Assembly: GCA_020722545.1 (NCBI GenBank)
Contig: DYKQ01000005.1
Coordinates: forward strand, 4,023-42,529
Reading direction: 5' to 3'
From: Thiomonas intermedia
GTDB lineage: Bacteria; Pseudomonadota; Gammaproteobacteria; Burkholderiales; Burkholderiaceae_C
Length of the DNA: 38,507 bases
A program made the position numbers and the translations under genes. Positions 27,933-37,001 of this stretch are shown piece by piece. The notes under the pieces are model-generated. The model ran no database searches. It was given only the letters and a program-made list of their open reading frames with translations, and had not been told where the DNA came from. The first letter of the stretch is position 1, and each line of letters begins with the position of its first letter.

Positions 27933-28864
27933 GTCAGGGCGGTTTGAAGGGAAGGAATCGCGGACAGACCGTCCAGGGCAAAAGACTGCAGGGCGGGATC
28001 GATCCGGCGGGTCAGGCCATGCAGCACTTTACCCGGGCCACATTCGACCAGCGTCGTGCAGCCCGCCTTCGCGATGGCCTGCACGCACTCGACCCAGCGC
28101 ACGGCATGACACGCCTGACGCGCCAGCGCGTCGCGGATTTGATCGGGATCGGTGGGATGCGCCACATCCACATTATTGATCAGTGTGATCTGCGGCGCCT
28201 TGATCGCCACCCCTTGCAGATAGGCGCGCAACTGGTCGGCCGCGCCTTGCAGCAGACTGCTGTGAAACGGCGCCGAAACCGCCAGCGGCAAGGCGCGCTT
28301 GGCCCCGGCCGCTTTCAACACCTCGCAGGCGCGCGCCACGGCGGCTTGCGTCCCGGCGATCACCACCTGGCCCGGGGAATTGAAATTGACCGCTTCCACC
28401 GCCTCGCCGGTCTCATGCGCCGCCTGGTCGCACCCGGCACGCACTGCGGCATCGTCCAGACCCAGCACGGCCGCCATGCCGCCGGCGCCGACGGGAACCG
28501 CGTCCTGCATGGCCTGGGCGCGAAAACGCACCAAGGGCAAGGCGTCGGTCAGCGTGAGGCTTTCGGCCGCGACCAGCGCGGTGTACTCGCCCAGACTGTG
28601 TCCGGCGACAAAGTCGGGTTTGCGTCCGCCCTCGGCCAGCCAAAGACGATAAAGCGCCACGCCCGCAGTGAGCATGACGGGCTGGGTGTTGGTCGTCAGA
28701 TTGAGTTGCTCGGCCGGGCCCTGCGCGATCAGAGCGCCCACGTCCTGCGACAGGACCGCGCTGGCCTCCTGCAGGGTGGCGCGCACGGCAGGGTGATCGG
28801 CCACCTTATCGAGCATGCCGACGGACTGTGAACCTTGTCCGGGGAAAACGAATGCAAATGTCAT
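27929..28864 (-). CDS. fabD: Malonyl-CoA:ACP transacylase
   Basis: Loads malonyl groups onto ACP. It has 311 residues. FVFPGQGSQSVGML begins the fold, the nucleophile is Ser90 in GHSLGEYTALV, and the catalytic His is in VSAPFHSSLL. The ATG at 28864 starts MTFAFVFPGQ; nine extra codons upstream in frame are not conserved. It overlaps fabG at the 3' end and starts 30 bases after fabH. Confidence 0.97.
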   Translation of the reverse strand: MTFAFVFPGQGSQSVGMLDKVADHPAVRATLQEASAVLSQDVGALIAQGPAEQLNLTTNTQPVMLTAGVALYRLWLAEGGRKPDFVAGHSLGEYTALVAAESLTLTDALPLVRFRAQAMQDAVPVGAGGMAAVLGLDDAAVRAGCDQAAHETGEAVEAVNFNSPGQVVIAGTQAAVARACEVLKAAGAKRALPLAVSAPFHSSLLQGAADQLRAYLQGVAIKAPQITLINNVDVAHPTDPDQIRDALARQACHAVRWVECVQAIAKAGCTTLVECGPGKVLHGLTRRIDPALQSFALDGLSAIPSLQTALT

Positions 28865-28894
28865 GGTGGTACAGGAGTTGAACGTCTGCAAGAC

Positions 28895-29872
28895 TCAGTA
28901 ATCGACGACCGCAGCGCCCCAGGTCAACCCGCCGCCGACGGCCTCGAACAGCAAGGTGTCGCCGCGCTGAATCTGCCCGCTGCGCACGGCGACATCGAGC
29001 GCCAGCGGAATCGAGGCGGCCGAAGTGTTGCCGTGCTGATCGACGGTCACGACGATTTTGTCGAGCGGAATGCCGAGTTTCCTGGCGGTATGCGTCATGA
29101 TGCGGATATTGGCCTGATGCGGCACCATCCAGTCCACATCGGCGGGCAGGCGGTCGGCCTTGACCAGCGCCTCGCGGGCCACCTCTTCGAGTACATGGAC
29201 GGCTTGCTTGAAGACCGCCTGTCCGTCCATTTTCAGGAAAGGACTGCCCGCAACCTGGCCGCTCGACACGCGCCCCGGAGTGCACAGGATGGACGATTGA
29301 CGGCCGTCCGCATGCAGCGCGCTGGCCAGCACCCCCGGGGTTTCACTGGCACTGAGCACCACGGCGCCAGCGCCATCGCCAAACAGCACGCAGGTGGTGC
29401 GGTCATTGAAGTCGAGAATCTGCGAAAACACCTCGGCGCCAATGACCAGGGCATGCCGCGTCATGCCGCTGCGCACGAACTGATCGGCCACGGCCAGGGC
29501 GTAGACGAATCCGGCGCATACCGCCTGCACGTCGAAGGCCGCGCCTCCGGCGGCGCCAAGACGGCCCTGGATGAGGGCCGCGTTGGAAGGAAAAATCATG
29601 TCCGGCGTGGACGTGGCCACGATGATCAGGCCAATGTCGTGGGCCTGCAGTCCGGCCGATTCGAGGGCGCGACGGGCCGCTTGTTCGCCCAGATCGACAC
29701 TGGTCGTCCCTTCTTCGGCGAAGTGACGGAAGCGGATGCCGGTACGTGCCACGATCCACGCATCGCTGGTTTCGACGCCGCGCTGGGCCAGATCGGCCGC
29801 CAGTTCGTCGTTGCTGACTTTGCGGGGGGGCAGTGCGCTGCCGGTGCCGGAAATGCGGGAATAGGAGGACAT
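28895..29872 (-). CDS. fabH: 3-oxoacyl-[acyl-carrier-protein] synthase III
   Basis: Initiating condensing enzyme joining acetyl-CoA to malonyl-ACP. It has 325 residues. The active site is Cys119 ([11 protein letters not shown]), His252 ([10 protein letters not shown]) and Asn282 (QHGNTSAAS). A GGAGG-type site stands just before its ATG. It follows plsX by 35 bases in the standard plsX-fabH-fabD-fabG-acpP-fabF order. Confidence 0.97.
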   Translation of the reverse strand: MSSYSRISGTGSALPPRKVSNDELAADLAQRGVETSDAWIVARTGIRFRHFAEEGTTSVDLGEQAARRALESAGLQAHDIGLIIVATSTPDMIFPSNAALIQGRLGAAGGAAFDVQAVCAGFVYALAVADQFVRSGMTRHALVIGAEVFSQILDFNDRTTCVLFGDGAGAVVLSASETPGVLASALHADGRQSSILCTPGRVSSGQVAGSPFLKMDGQAVFKQAVHVLEEVAREALVKADRLPADVDWMVPHQANIRIMTHTARKLGIPLDKIVVTVDQHGNTSAASIPLALDVAVRSGQIQRGDTLLFEAVGGGLTWGAAVVDY

Positions 29873-29907
29873 GGAACAGATCGTTCAGAGAGGTGCAGCG
29901 GGGCGAC

Positions 29908-30963
29908 TCAACTCGCCGGAGCGAGCGCGGCCCCGGCGGGTGATGACTCGTGCATCACTTCGAGAATTCGTTCGGTATGGCGCACCACGTCGCCCTGCAC
30001 CGCTTCATGCGCACGCAGCAGCGCCTGCTCGAAGCCAAAGGCATCCGCCGAGCCGTGGCTTTTGACGACCAGGCCGCGCAGACCCAGCAGGGCCGCGCCG
30101 TTGTAACGGCGGTGATCGACGCGCTTGCGGAATCGTTTGAGCACCGGCATGGCGAACAGCGCCATCAACTTGCTCAGCGGCGTACGGGTGAATTCTTCGC
30201 GGATCATGCCAGAGAGCATTTGCGCCAGACCTTCGGAGGTCTTGAGCGCGACGTTGCCGACAAAACCATCGCATACGACGATATCGGTCGTGCCCTTGAA
30301 GATGTCGTTGCCCTCGACGTTGCCGTAAAACCGCAGACGCCCGAGCGCATCGGCTTCGCGCAGCAGTTCAGCCGCCCGCTTGATGGTGTCGTTGCCCTTG
30401 ATCACCTCTTCGCCGATATTGAGCAGTCCAACCGTCGGCTGCGCATGCCCGCCTGCCGCCGCGTACGCCGTACCCATGACGGCGAACTGCAGCAGGTGCA
30501 AGGGCTCGCAATCGACGTTGGCGCCCAGATCGAGCATCAGCGTGCCCTCGCCCTTCTGGTTGGGCAGATAGGTCGCGATGGCGGGGCGTTCAATGTCGAG
30601 CAGGGTCTTGAGCAAATAGCGCGCAAGCGCCATCAAGGCGCCGGTATTGCCAGCTGATACGCAGGCCTGCGCACGACCGTCCCGCACCTGCTCGATGGCG
30701 CGGCGCATGGATGAATCGCGCTTGCGGCGCAGCGCAACCTCGACCGGATCGTCGGAAGCCACCACCTCGCTCGCCGCGACGAATTCGATGCGCGCATCGC
30801 TTTTCAGGCGCAACGACTCCAGCAGCGGCATGACGGCCTCAGCCTGACCGACCAGAATCAGCCGACTGTCCGGTTGCGCCTGCAAAAAATGCACGCAGGC
30901 TGGCAGGGTCACTTTCGGACCATGGTCTCCGCCCATCAAATCGACGGCCAGAGTGGAACTCAT
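29908..30963 (-). CDS. plsX: Phosphate acyltransferase PlsX
   Basis: Converts acyl-ACP to acyl-phosphate for phospholipid synthesis with PlsY. It has 351 residues, with [14 protein letters not shown] (6-19), [14 protein letters not shown] and [21 protein letters not shown] as family blocks. The ATG at 30963 fits the conserved [13 protein letters not shown] start; the longer frame runs back into the rpmF-plsX spacer. It lies 99 bases after rpmF and heads the fatty-acid initiation genes. Confidence 0.96.
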   Translation of the reverse strand: MSSTLAVDLMGGDHGPKVTLPACVHFLQAQPDSRLILVGQAEAVMPLLESLRLKSDARIEFVAASEVVASDDPVEVALRRKRDSSMRRAIEQVRDGRAQACVSAGNTGALMALARYLLKTLLDIERPAIATYLPNQKGEGTLMLDLGANVDCEPLHLLQFAVMGTAYAAAGGHAQPTVGLLNIGEEVIKGNDTIKRAAELLREADALGRLRFYGNVEGNDIFKGTTDIVVCDGFVGNVALKTSEGLAQMLSGMIREEFTRTPLSKLMALFAMPVLKRFRKRVDHRRYNGAALLGLRGLVVKSHGSADAFGFEQALLRAHEAVQGDVVRHTERILEVMHESSPAGAALAPAS

Positions 30964-31062
30964 GACACAGCGGACGCCAGCATCGAAGGCCCCTTCGCAG
31001 GCACGCATGACAGACCATCGCCCCACATTTGCAGGCGACGCATGGTGCGCAAAGGCAGGCGC

Positions 31063-31245
31063 TTACTCGTCAGATTTGGTCTTGACCACTTTGCGCCCAC
31101 GGTAAAAACCGTTCGGGCTGATGTGGTGGCGAAGATGCGCTTCGCCCGTGGTCGGCTCAACCGCCAGCGGCGGCGCGCTCAAGAACTGGTGGGCACGGTG
31201 CATGCCACGCTTCGAAGGTGATTTCTTGTTTTGCTGGACGGCCAT
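31063..31245 (-). CDS. rpmF: 50S ribosomal protein L32
   Basis: Small basic ribosomal protein of 60 residues starting [20 protein letters not shown], the standard L32 N-terminus, with [15 protein letters not shown] near the end. The four zinc-binding cysteines of some L32 proteins are absent, so this is the cysteine-free type. Located between yceD and plsX as in E. coli, where the gene is cotranscribed with the fatty-acid genes, tying ribosome and membrane synthesis together. Confidence 0.97.
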   Translation of the reverse strand: MAVQQNKKSPSKRGMHRAHQFLSAPPLAVEPTTGEAHLRHHISPNGFYRGRKVVKTKSDE

Positions 31246-31306
31246 GGCAATCCCCTGTGAAAAGCCTGCCATTATATGCGATGGCGTTGCCCCGCGACAT
31301 AGCCTG

Positions 31307-31891
31307 CTAGCGTTTCTTTTTTGCGTCGCCCAGCAGATCGCGCAGATTGGCGAAGGGGCGCTGGCGTTCCTCGGCAGGCGCCTCATCGGCACGCGAAGGC
31401 GTCGGCTCGGGCGCATCACGCTGCGGGCAGACGTCATGCATGGGCACGATGGGCAGAGCGAGGATGAGCTGGTCCTCGATGAGACTCAGCACATCTGCGG
31501 GATGGATCGCGGGCAGCGCTTCGTCTTCTGCCTCGATTTCGGCCTGAGTCAGTTCCGGTTCTTCGGCCACCAATCGAAAATCGACGGTTTCGTCAACCGC
31601 ATATTGCATGGCCTGCAGACATCGCTGGCAGATCAGCGGAAGCGCCCCGCGCACTTGCAAAGTCACCATGGCCTGCGGGCGCATGCCGACCCGTTCGCGC
31701 TGAAAACCCTTTAGCGTCCATCGCACTGGAGGCCCTTGCGTGCTCGACAACAATTCGCTCAGGCGGGACAGGTTCGACAACGACACCCGGCCGTGCAGTT
31801 CTCCGCCGGAACGGGCGAAGTCGAACAAGGCCAGCGCACGGGGCGGCATCGACCCGGAGTCTGGAGGGGTTGTGGGGATCTGTTGGGACAT
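31307..31891 (-). CDS. yceD: YceD/DUF177 family protein
   Basis: Conserved protein always found ahead of rpmF; implicated in large-subunit rRNA maturation in plants and E. coli relatives, precise role unproven. It has 194 residues, with a CQRC pair ([13 protein letters not shown]) and a third cysteine in DVCPQRD, possibly metal-binding. The C-terminus ends in KKKR. A TAAAAT box at 31898-31903 lies only seven bases before the annotated ATG, which would leave almost no leader. If that box is real, the in-frame ATG at 31849 ([11 protein letters not shown]), nearer the conserved [10 protein letters not shown], may be the true start. Confidence 0.9.
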   Translation of the reverse strand: MSQQIPTTPPDSGSMPPRALALFDFARSGGELHGRVSLSNLSRLSELLSSTQGPPVRWTLKGFQRERVGMRPQAMVTLQVRGALPLICQRCLQAMQYAVDETVDFRLVAEEPELTQAEIEAEDEALPAIHPADVLSLIEDQLILALPIVPMHDVCPQRDAPEPTPSRADEAPAEERQRPFANLRDLLGDAKKKR

Positions 31892-31922
31892 CGCCCAATT
31901 TTACCGGCTGCAACATCTCGCC

Positions 31923-31951
31923 GAGACAGCGCGCAGTCCCTCTCCTACACT
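31923..31951 (+). promoter_or_regulatory. Candidate promoter of pmpA-pmpB-yceF
   Basis: GAGACA (31923-31928) and TACACT (31946-31951) are 17 bases apart and match the -35 and -10 consensus at 4/6 each. The start would fall about ten bases before the operator-like dyad at 31970-31983. Confidence 0.4.
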
Positions 31952-31969
31952 ACGAAGCATGCAAAAAGA

Positions 31970-31983
31970 GTGATCCATATCAC
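31970..31983. promoter_or_regulatory. CRP/FNR-like palindrome upstream of pmpA
   Basis: GTGATCCATATCAC is a perfect 5-4-5 inverted repeat. It matches the CRP core GTGA-N6-TCAC and the FNR core TGAT-N4-ATCA at once. Lying 28 bases before the pmpA ATG, downstream of the candidate promoter, it would act as a repressor site or in the leader. The binding protein is not known. Confidence 0.5.
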
Positions 31984-32011
31984 TTCGACCCACCAAAAGA
32001 GGATGAGACAG

Positions 32012-32488
32012 ATGAACAGTATTGCGCAGTGGTTCCCGCTGGGCTGGGAGCCTTTTCTTTATGGCGGCATTTTCATCGGACTGGGCGTCAGCGTGCTGTT
32101 CTGGCTGACCGGCCTGATCGGCGGCGTCAGTACCGCTTACACAGCGGTCTGGTCGCTGGTATCGCGCCATCCGTTTTTTCAACACGAAAAATTCATTTCG
32201 ACCCGTAACTGGCGCTTGATGTACGGCCTGGGCCTGATCGTCGGCGCGGTGGTGTTCACCTACACCCTCGGGCATGGCGAAGGCTTCGTGACCAAGGTGC
32301 CGCTGTGGCAGTTGTTCGTCGGCGGCATCGTCGGCGGGTTTGGCGCCCGCATGGGTGGGGGCTGCACCTCGGGGCACGGCATCTGCGGCGTAGGTTCTGG
32401 GCAGTTGCCTTCCATTCTCGCGGTGATCATTTTCCTGTGTACCGCCATCATCACGGCGCATGTGGTCCGCGCCTTGGGAGGATTCTGA
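32012..32488 (+). CDS. pmpA: YeeE/YedE-family sulfur transporter subunit PmpA-like
   Basis: A 158-residue inner-membrane protein with four or five hydrophobic segments and the conserved GGGCTSGHGICG motif (about residues 113-124), whose cysteine is central to the YeeE/YedE (thiosulfate/sulfur) transporter family. Half-size YeeE proteins come in pairs, and the partner follows directly. The start MNSIAQWF at 32012 has an AGAGGA site eight bases upstream; an ATG three codons earlier lies inside that site. Uptake or export of thiosulfate or a persulfide-type sulfur atom is likely; the exact substrate is inferred. Confidence 0.85.
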   Translation: MNSIAQWFPLGWEPFLYGGIFIGLGVSVLFWLTGLIGGVSTAYTAVWSLVSRHPFFQHEKFISTRNWRLMYGLGLIVGAVVFTYTLGHGEGFVTKVPLWQLFVGGIVGGFGARMGGGCTSGHGICGVGSGQLPSILAVIIFLCTAIITAHVVRALGGF

Positions 32489-32489
32489 A

Positions 32490-32915
32490 ATGCAGCGCGT
32501 TCCTCCTTTCGCAGTGATGCTTTCGGCCTTGTTCGCCGGGGCGCTTTTCGGCTTCGGTCTGGCGCTGTCCACCATGGTCAAGCCCGAGGCCATTCTGCAG
32601 TTTCTGCTGCTCAAGAATCTCGGCCTTCTGCTGGTGATGGGGGGCGCTGCCGGCGTGACCTTCATCGCCTACCACCTGCTGCCCCGACTGATGAAGCGGC
32701 CGGTCTTTGGCGTGGTGTTCGGCAAACACCCCTCGCATCTGGACGCCCGCACCCTGATCGGCGCCGCGATTTTTGGCGTGGGCTGGGGGCTGAGCGGCGT
32801 GTGTCCGGGCCCGGCCATTGCAGGCCTGGGGGTGGGCAACTGGCCGCTTCTGCTGAGCGTTGTGGGCATACTCATCGGCGCATGGCTGCATGGCCGGTTC
32901 TTCGGCAAGAATTGA
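32490..32915 (+). CDS. pmpB: YeeE/YedE-family sulfur transporter subunit PmpB-like
   Basis: Second half of the pair: 141 residues, about four membrane segments, with the conserved GVGWGLSGVCPGPAIAGLG motif (about 101-119) carrying the second functional cysteine. It begins one base after the pmpA stop and its own TGA shares one base with the ATG of yceF, so the three genes are tightly coupled. Together the two proteins make the equivalent of one full-length YeeE transporter. Confidence 0.85.
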   Translation: MQRVPPFAVMLSALFAGALFGFGLALSTMVKPEAILQFLLLKNLGLLLVMGGAAGVTFIAYHLLPRLMKRPVFGVVFGKHPSHLDARTLIGAAIFGVGWGLSGVCPGPAIAGLGVGNWPLLLSVVGILIGAWLHGRFFGKN

Positions 32916-33547
32916 TGCCCAGGCACACTGATCCCGCCCTGGTTCTCGCATCGACCTCGCGCTATCGCGCCGAGCTGCTCCAACGCCTGCGCGTGCCTTT
33001 TTCACGCCGCGCACCCGAGGTGGACGAAACCCGCAGGGCCGACGAGTCGCCTCTCGATCTGGCGCTGCGGCTGGCGGCTGAAAAGGCCGCCGCGGTGGCG
33101 CGCACCGCGCCAGGCTGCTGGGTGATCGGCTCCGATCAGGTGTGCATGCTGGGTGACGAAGCGCTCGGCAAGCCCGGATCCCATGCGGCTGCGGTCGCTC
33201 AGCTGCAGCGCCTCAGTGGGCGTGACGCCATGTTCCATACCGCGGTTTGCGTCATCGACCCAGACGGCGGCGTACAAGTACGCAACTGCCCCACCGAAGT
33301 GCGATTCCGCACGCTGAGCCCGGCTGAAATCGAAACCTATCTGACGCTGGACGCGCCCTACGACTGCGCGGGCAGCGCCCGCTCGGAATCGCTCGGCCCT
33401 GCGCTGCTCAAGCACATGCGCAGCGACGATCCGACCGCCTTGATCGGCCTGCCCCTGATCGACCTGTGCGACATGCTGCGACTGAGCGGCTTCGATGTGC
33501 TGGCGCGAGCTTATCCTGACTCAGCGCAAGGACCAGCCCAGGTTTGA
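32915..33547 (+). CDS. yceF: Maf-like nucleotide pyrophosphatase YceF
   Basis: House-cleaning NTP pyrophosphatase; the YceF subgroup prefers 7-methyl-GTP. It has 210 residues. LASTSRYRAELLQRLRVPF (10-28) holds the phosphate-binding SxSxxR, GSDQVC the base-recognition aspartate, and AGSARSESLG marks the YceF rather than the dTTP-specific YhdE branch. In E. coli yceF is the direct divergent neighbour of yceD; here pmpAB stands between them, and yceF starts on the last base of pmpB. The 3' end overlaps the convergent sppA gene by 27 bases. Confidence 0.92.
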   Translation: MPRHTDPALVLASTSRYRAELLQRLRVPFSRRAPEVDETRRADESPLDLALRLAAEKAAAVARTAPGCWVIGSDQVCMLGDEALGKPGSHAAAVAQLQRLSGRDAMFHTAVCVIDPDGGVQVRNCPTEVRFRTLSPAEIETYLTLDAPYDCAGSARSESLGPALLKHMRSDDPTALIGLPLIDLCDMLRLSGFDVLARAYPDSAQGPAQV

Positions 33548-34504
33548 GAGTTCGCGAACCGCGCCCATGCCCAGCGAGGCGCCAAAACGCTTGGCCAGAC
33601 GCTCGGCCACGTTTTCCTGCAGGGTGTAATCGACGATTTCCGGCGCTTTGATCTTGTCGCGGGCGATCTGATCGACATCCCCGTAGCCGTCGGCCAGGCC
33701 TTGCTGTACGGCCGATTCGCCGGTCCACACCAGGCCGGAGAAGGTTTGGTCATTCACTTTCAATCGCGCGCCGCGACCTTTTTCCACCGCCGCGATGAAC
33801 TGTTTGTGAATCTGCTCCAGCATGCCCAGGGCATAGGTTTTCTGCTCCTCGGGCATGGGCGTGAAGGGATCCATGAACCCCTTGTTGGCGCCCGCGGTGA
33901 GCAAGCGGCGCGTCACGCCGAGCTTGTCCATCAGGCCGGAAAAGCCGAAGCCGTCCATCAACACGCCGATGGAGCCCACCAGACTGGCCGGATTCACATA
34001 GATGTCATTCGCCGCAGCCGCCACGTAGTACGCGCCGGAGGCGCACACCTCTTCGCAGACGGCGTACACCGGCTTGTTGTATTTGGCGCGAAGCCGCTCG
34101 ATCTCGGAAAAAATCTGGCTCGCCTGCACCGGGCTGCCGCCCGGGCTGTTGATGCGCAGGATGACGCCGCGCGTGTCCGGGCTGGAAAACGCATCCTGCA
34201 AGGCCGCATTGATATTGTCGGCACTGGACTGCGAGCCGATGGAGATCTCGCCGTTAAGTTCGATCAGCGCCGTATGCGGCCCGGTGGCGGTGCTGCTGCC
34301 GAACTCGGCGATCATGCCGCCGAAAAAGATGAGCGCCACGATGCCGAGCAGGATGAAGCGGAAAAAAATCGACCAGCGCCGCGCCCGTCGTTTTTCGTTC
34401 ACGACCTCGAGCACCAGCTTTTCCAGTACCTGCCGCTCCCACGCACCGGGTTGCGCGGACGACTCAGAGCGTTGCGACGGAAGATCTGGGGGCGATGCGC
34501 TCAT
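33521..34504 (-). CDS. sppA: Signal peptide peptidase SppA, S49 family (short form)
   Basis: Membrane-anchored serine/lysine protease that digests cleaved signal peptides. It has 327 residues, about half of the E. coli double-domain SppA. An N-terminal membrane helix (about 46-66) follows a charged cytoplasmic tail. Ser156 in CASGAYY and Lys208 in GANKGF are 52 residues apart, the spacing of the Ser-Lys dyad in Bacillus SppA. ILRINSPGGSP is the oxyanion motif. I chose the ATG at 34504; the frame upstream is unsupported. The stop lies inside the end of the convergent yceF gene. Confidence 0.93.
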   Translation of the reverse strand: MSASPPDLPSQRSESSAQPGAWERQVLEKLVLEVVNEKRRARRWSIFFRFILLGIVALIFFGGMIAEFGSSTATGPHTALIELNGEISIGSQSSADNINAALQDAFSSPDTRGVILRINSPGGSPVQASQIFSEIERLRAKYNKPVYAVCEEVCASGAYYVAAAANDIYVNPASLVGSIGVLMDGFGFSGLMDKLGVTRRLLTAGANKGFMDPFTPMPEEQKTYALGMLEQIHKQFIAAVEKGRGARLKVNDQTFSGLVWTGESAVQQGLADGYGDVDQIARDKIKAPEIVDYTLQENVAERLAKRFGASLGMGAVRELSNLGWSLR

Positions 34505-34731
34505 GTTTCGGGCTCGGAGAATGAAAAACGGGACGGGTCGCCAGAATACCAGCGCTTCATTGACGCGCACGCGCGTCTGGCGCCAATAGGCAGGACGGGT
34601 CTCGACACGCTGGTTTGCGATTCGACAAGGATCAGACCCGGATTTTGTGTGATACTTTCCCACGCTTCAAGACATCGGCTTTCTCTGGCCGATCCACTTC
34701 CCTCAGTCCTCCTCGCGCGAGATCAACAAAT

Positions 34732-35511
34732 ATGGCCCTTCGTCCTCCCCTCATCGCCACCCTGCTTGCTCTCGGGGGTGTTTGCACCGCACACGCCGAA
34801 CCCGCACTCACGGTCGGCAACACGCTGTCCTTTTTCCAGGGCAAATTCGGCACCAACAACAACATCAACATCCGCTACGACGCCACCGACATTCAATACG
34901 GCGACAGCAACTGGCGCGTCAAACTCACAGTGCCCTACGTTTCCGAAAGCGGCCTGCCCGTCGGCTCCACCGTTGTCGGCAACACGGTTGTGGGCGGTTC
35001 CGGCTCCACGCAAACCCGTTCCGCCAGTGGTCTGGGCGACGTGTGGCTGGCTGGGCATTACAAGATTTTCCAGGGCGGCGGTCTCGCGCCCTCCATCACG
35101 CCCTACGCCAAAATCAAATTCGGCACCGCTTCGTCCGACAACGGTCTGGGCACGGGCAAGAACGACTACGAGCTGGGCGTGGGCCTGCAGCAGATCGTGG
35201 GCAAAAGCTGGTTTCCGTTTGCCAATCTGGGCTACCGTTTCGTGGGCAACCCGGCCGGACAGCATCTGCGCAACATCGCCATCTACCAGTTTGGCGCCAG
35301 CTATGCGGCCAGCCAGCAGCATATTTTCACCTTGATGTACGCCGGCCAGCAGTCGATGGTGGCCGGGGCATCAGCCCCCTCAGACCTGATTGCGGCGTGG
35401 AATTACAACCTCACCCCAAATGGCAGCGGGTTGCAGGTCTATGTGGACAAGGGCCTGAGCAACGGCAGCGCCAATTTTGGCGTCGGCATAGGCGGCCAGA
35501 TCGTATTCTGA
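34732..35511 (+). CDS. Outer-membrane beta-barrel protein, MetA-pathway-like
   Basis: A 259-residue exported protein. The signal peptide runs to about residue 22 (ending TAHA before EPALTV), followed by alternating hydrophobic/polar strands typical of a small beta-barrel and a C-terminal Phe (GGQIVF), the outer-membrane assembly signal. LGDVWLAGHYKIF and ITPYAKIKFGTASSDNGLGTGKNDYELGVGLQQ resemble the MetA-pathway/putative transporter family found with aromatic-degradation genes. No catabolic gene lies near, so its substrate is unknown. A bidirectional terminator follows 27 bases after the stop. Confidence 0.75.
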   Translation: MALRPPLIATLLALGGVCTAHAEPALTVGNTLSFFQGKFGTNNNINIRYDATDIQYGDSNWRVKLTVPYVSESGLPVGSTVVGNTVVGGSGSTQTRSASGLGDVWLAGHYKIFQGGGLAPSITPYAKIKFGTASSDNGLGTGKNDYELGVGLQQIVGKSWFPFANLGYRFVGNPAGQHLRNIAIYQFGASYAASQQHIFTLMYAGQQSMVAGASAPSDLIAAWNYNLTPNGSGLQVYVDKGLSNGSANFGVGIGGQIVF

Positions 35512-35538
35512 TCTCTGTTCTCACCTCGCCCTCTGATG

Positions 35539-35565
35539 AAAAAGCCAGCGCAAGCTGGCCTTTTT
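35539..35565. terminator. Bidirectional rho-independent terminator
   Basis: GCCAGC and GCTGGC form a 6-bp stem around the stable GCAA tetraloop, with an A-tract on one side and a T-tract on the other. It serves the outer-membrane protein gene on the plus strand and the DUF5666 gene on the minus strand, whose stop codon touches it. Confidence 0.9.
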
Positions 35566-37001
35566 CATGGACGCGGCACAGTGGGAATCTGCAGTCCGCT
35601 GGGCAGGGTAGGCGTCGTCACGCTGGGTGGGTTCACAACCGGCGGGGCCACTGTCGGCGGCACGACAACGGGCGCTTGCGGCGGAGCGACCACGGGGGGC
35701 GCCACGGAGGGCATGTTGACGGCGGGCATTTGCGGCGCCTGCGGCACGGCGGGCGCTGCGGGAATCGAGGGCACGGTGAACCCCGGCTGAATCACCGCAG
35801 GCAGCGTCGGCGCAACGAAGGACGGATTCGACATGCTCAGTCCGGCACCGTTCGACATGAACTGAGGCGCCGTGCCGGGCATGGAGCCCATATCGCCCGC
35901 TTTTGCGGGAGAGGTCTGCGCACCGGCCAGGGGCGGCAGCGCAAATTGCAGTGCGTTCACATTCGGAATGACGCGCTCGACCGCCACCGTCTGCGCCGCT
36001 GCCAGGGTACCGACGATGAACACCGGCGCGGCCTGCGACCGGGCGGCGGACTGCAATTGCGCCTTCATCAGCGCGTCGGCGCCCCTGATCTGAAAGCCTT
36101 GCAATTCCCAACCTGGCCTGCCCTGAGAGTCGGCCTGCAAAAAACCCACCATCGCCACACGCGTGCCGATGGGCGCGTCCAAGGGCGCTATCGCCTGAAG
36201 AGAATCGATCACATTTCCCTGGCTCTGCTGACTGCCGCGCGCCACAACCTCGGCGCCGACCGCCAGCCCAGTTTGCGCCGCACCGCTGCGTACCGACAGC
36301 CAGACACCATTGATCTTGACCCGCTGCGGTTGAGCGCTTTTCGCCTCGATTTTGCCGCGCAGCAAGAACGGCGAACCGTGTCCCGCGGGCGGAACCGAGA
36401 GCTGAGTCAGCCGCATCGCCTGCCAATGCCCCGCGCCTTGATCGAGCGCGCTGATGCGCACCTCGTCGCCCACCTTCAGACGCGATAGCGCCAAAGGCTG
36501 ATCATCAGCAGTGCGCAACAAAGTGCCGGGCAGGATCTGTACGGTCTGGCCCAGCACCACCAGCCGCCCCGCAGATCGATCGATCCGCGACACGCGACCG
36601 ACCACCGCATGGCTGATGTCCACCGCCAGCGCATCCAGCCGCCCGCCCCGCTCCACGGCATGGACGCGCACCATGTCGCCCAAATGCAGGCTGTTCTCGG
36701 AAGCGGGCTGACCGTCCACGCGATAGCGTGTCTGCGCGGGCAGTTCATATTCGCCGCCGTTGACGAAAATGCTGCCGAAGCGCTGAACCGGGCCGATGGC
36801 CACGATTCCCGTCCCGCCGATGCCGCCGGGGCTGATGCCGGTGCCGCCGATGCCGCCGGGGTCGATACCCGTACCGCCGATCCCGCCTGGCGTGGCCGCA
36901 ATCGAGCCCGCCAGACCCAGCATCAGCGCGATGCAGGCCACGCCCACGAAACGCAGTCCCGGAAGCCAGGCACGGACGACGGCTTTCAACGCGGCTTTCA
37001 C
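35565..37001 (-). CDS. Exported DUF5666 protein with PGGIGGTGI repeats and Pro/Val tail
   Basis: A 478-residue protein of unknown function. An N-terminal hydrophobic segment (about 15-36) acts as a signal or anchor. Three exact decapeptides PGGIGGTGI-D/S/V follow (38-67). Then come several DUF5666-type small beta domains (about 70-185 and 190-310, for example GSIFVNGGEYELPAQTRYRVDG and GRVSRIDRSAGRLVVLGQTVQI). Its last 85 residues are Pro/Val-rich and contain PAVNMPSV. DUF5666 domains are OB-like and often predicted periplasmic. Its ATG overlaps the stop of the DUF6502 gene by four bases, so the two are co-translated. The tail closely resembles that of the divergent exported protein at 37971. 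Confidence 0.8.
   Translation of the reverse strand: MKAALKAVVRAWLPGLRFVGVACIALMLGLAGSIAATPGGIGGTGIDPGGIGGTGISPGGIGGTGIVAIGPVQRFGSIFVNGGEYELPAQTRYRVDGQPASENSLHLGDMVRVHAVERGGRLDALAVDISHAVVGRVSRIDRSAGRLVVLGQTVQILPGTLLRTADDQPLALSRLKVGDEVRISALDQGAGHWQAMRLTQLSVPPAGHGSPFLLRGKIEAKSAQPQRVKINGVWLSVRSGAAQTGLAVGAEVVARGSQQSQGNVIDSLQAIAPLDAPIGTRVAMVGFLQADSQGRPGWELQGFQIRGADALMKAQLQSAARSQAAPVFIVGTLAAAQTVAVERVIPNVNALQFALPPLAGAQTSPAKAGDMGSMPGTAPQFMSNGAGLSMSNPSFVAPTLPAVIQPGFTVPSIPAAPAVPQAPQMPAVNMPSVAPPVVAPPQAPVVVPPTVAPPVVNPPSVTTPTLPSGLQIPTVPRP
36801..36890 (-). repeat. Three tandem 30-bp units coding PGGIGGTGI decapeptides
   Basis: Three in-phase 10-codon units encode PGGIGGTGID, PGGIGGTGIS and PGGIGGTGIV at residues 38-67 of the DUF5666 protein. 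The DNA units differ at third positions, so selection acts on the peptide rather than this being a recent DNA slippage. It is a coding feature, not a CRISPR or minisatellite. Confidence 0.9.

Noticed and set aside
34615-34660. Promoter of the outer-membrane protein gene around GATACT
   Set aside because: GATACT is a fair -10, but the nearest -35-like sequences are 24 and 30 bases away, too far for sigma70.
36801-36890. 30-bp tandem DNA repeat as a minisatellite or CRISPR
   Set aside because: The units are in frame and vary at silent positions, so this is a protein repeat.
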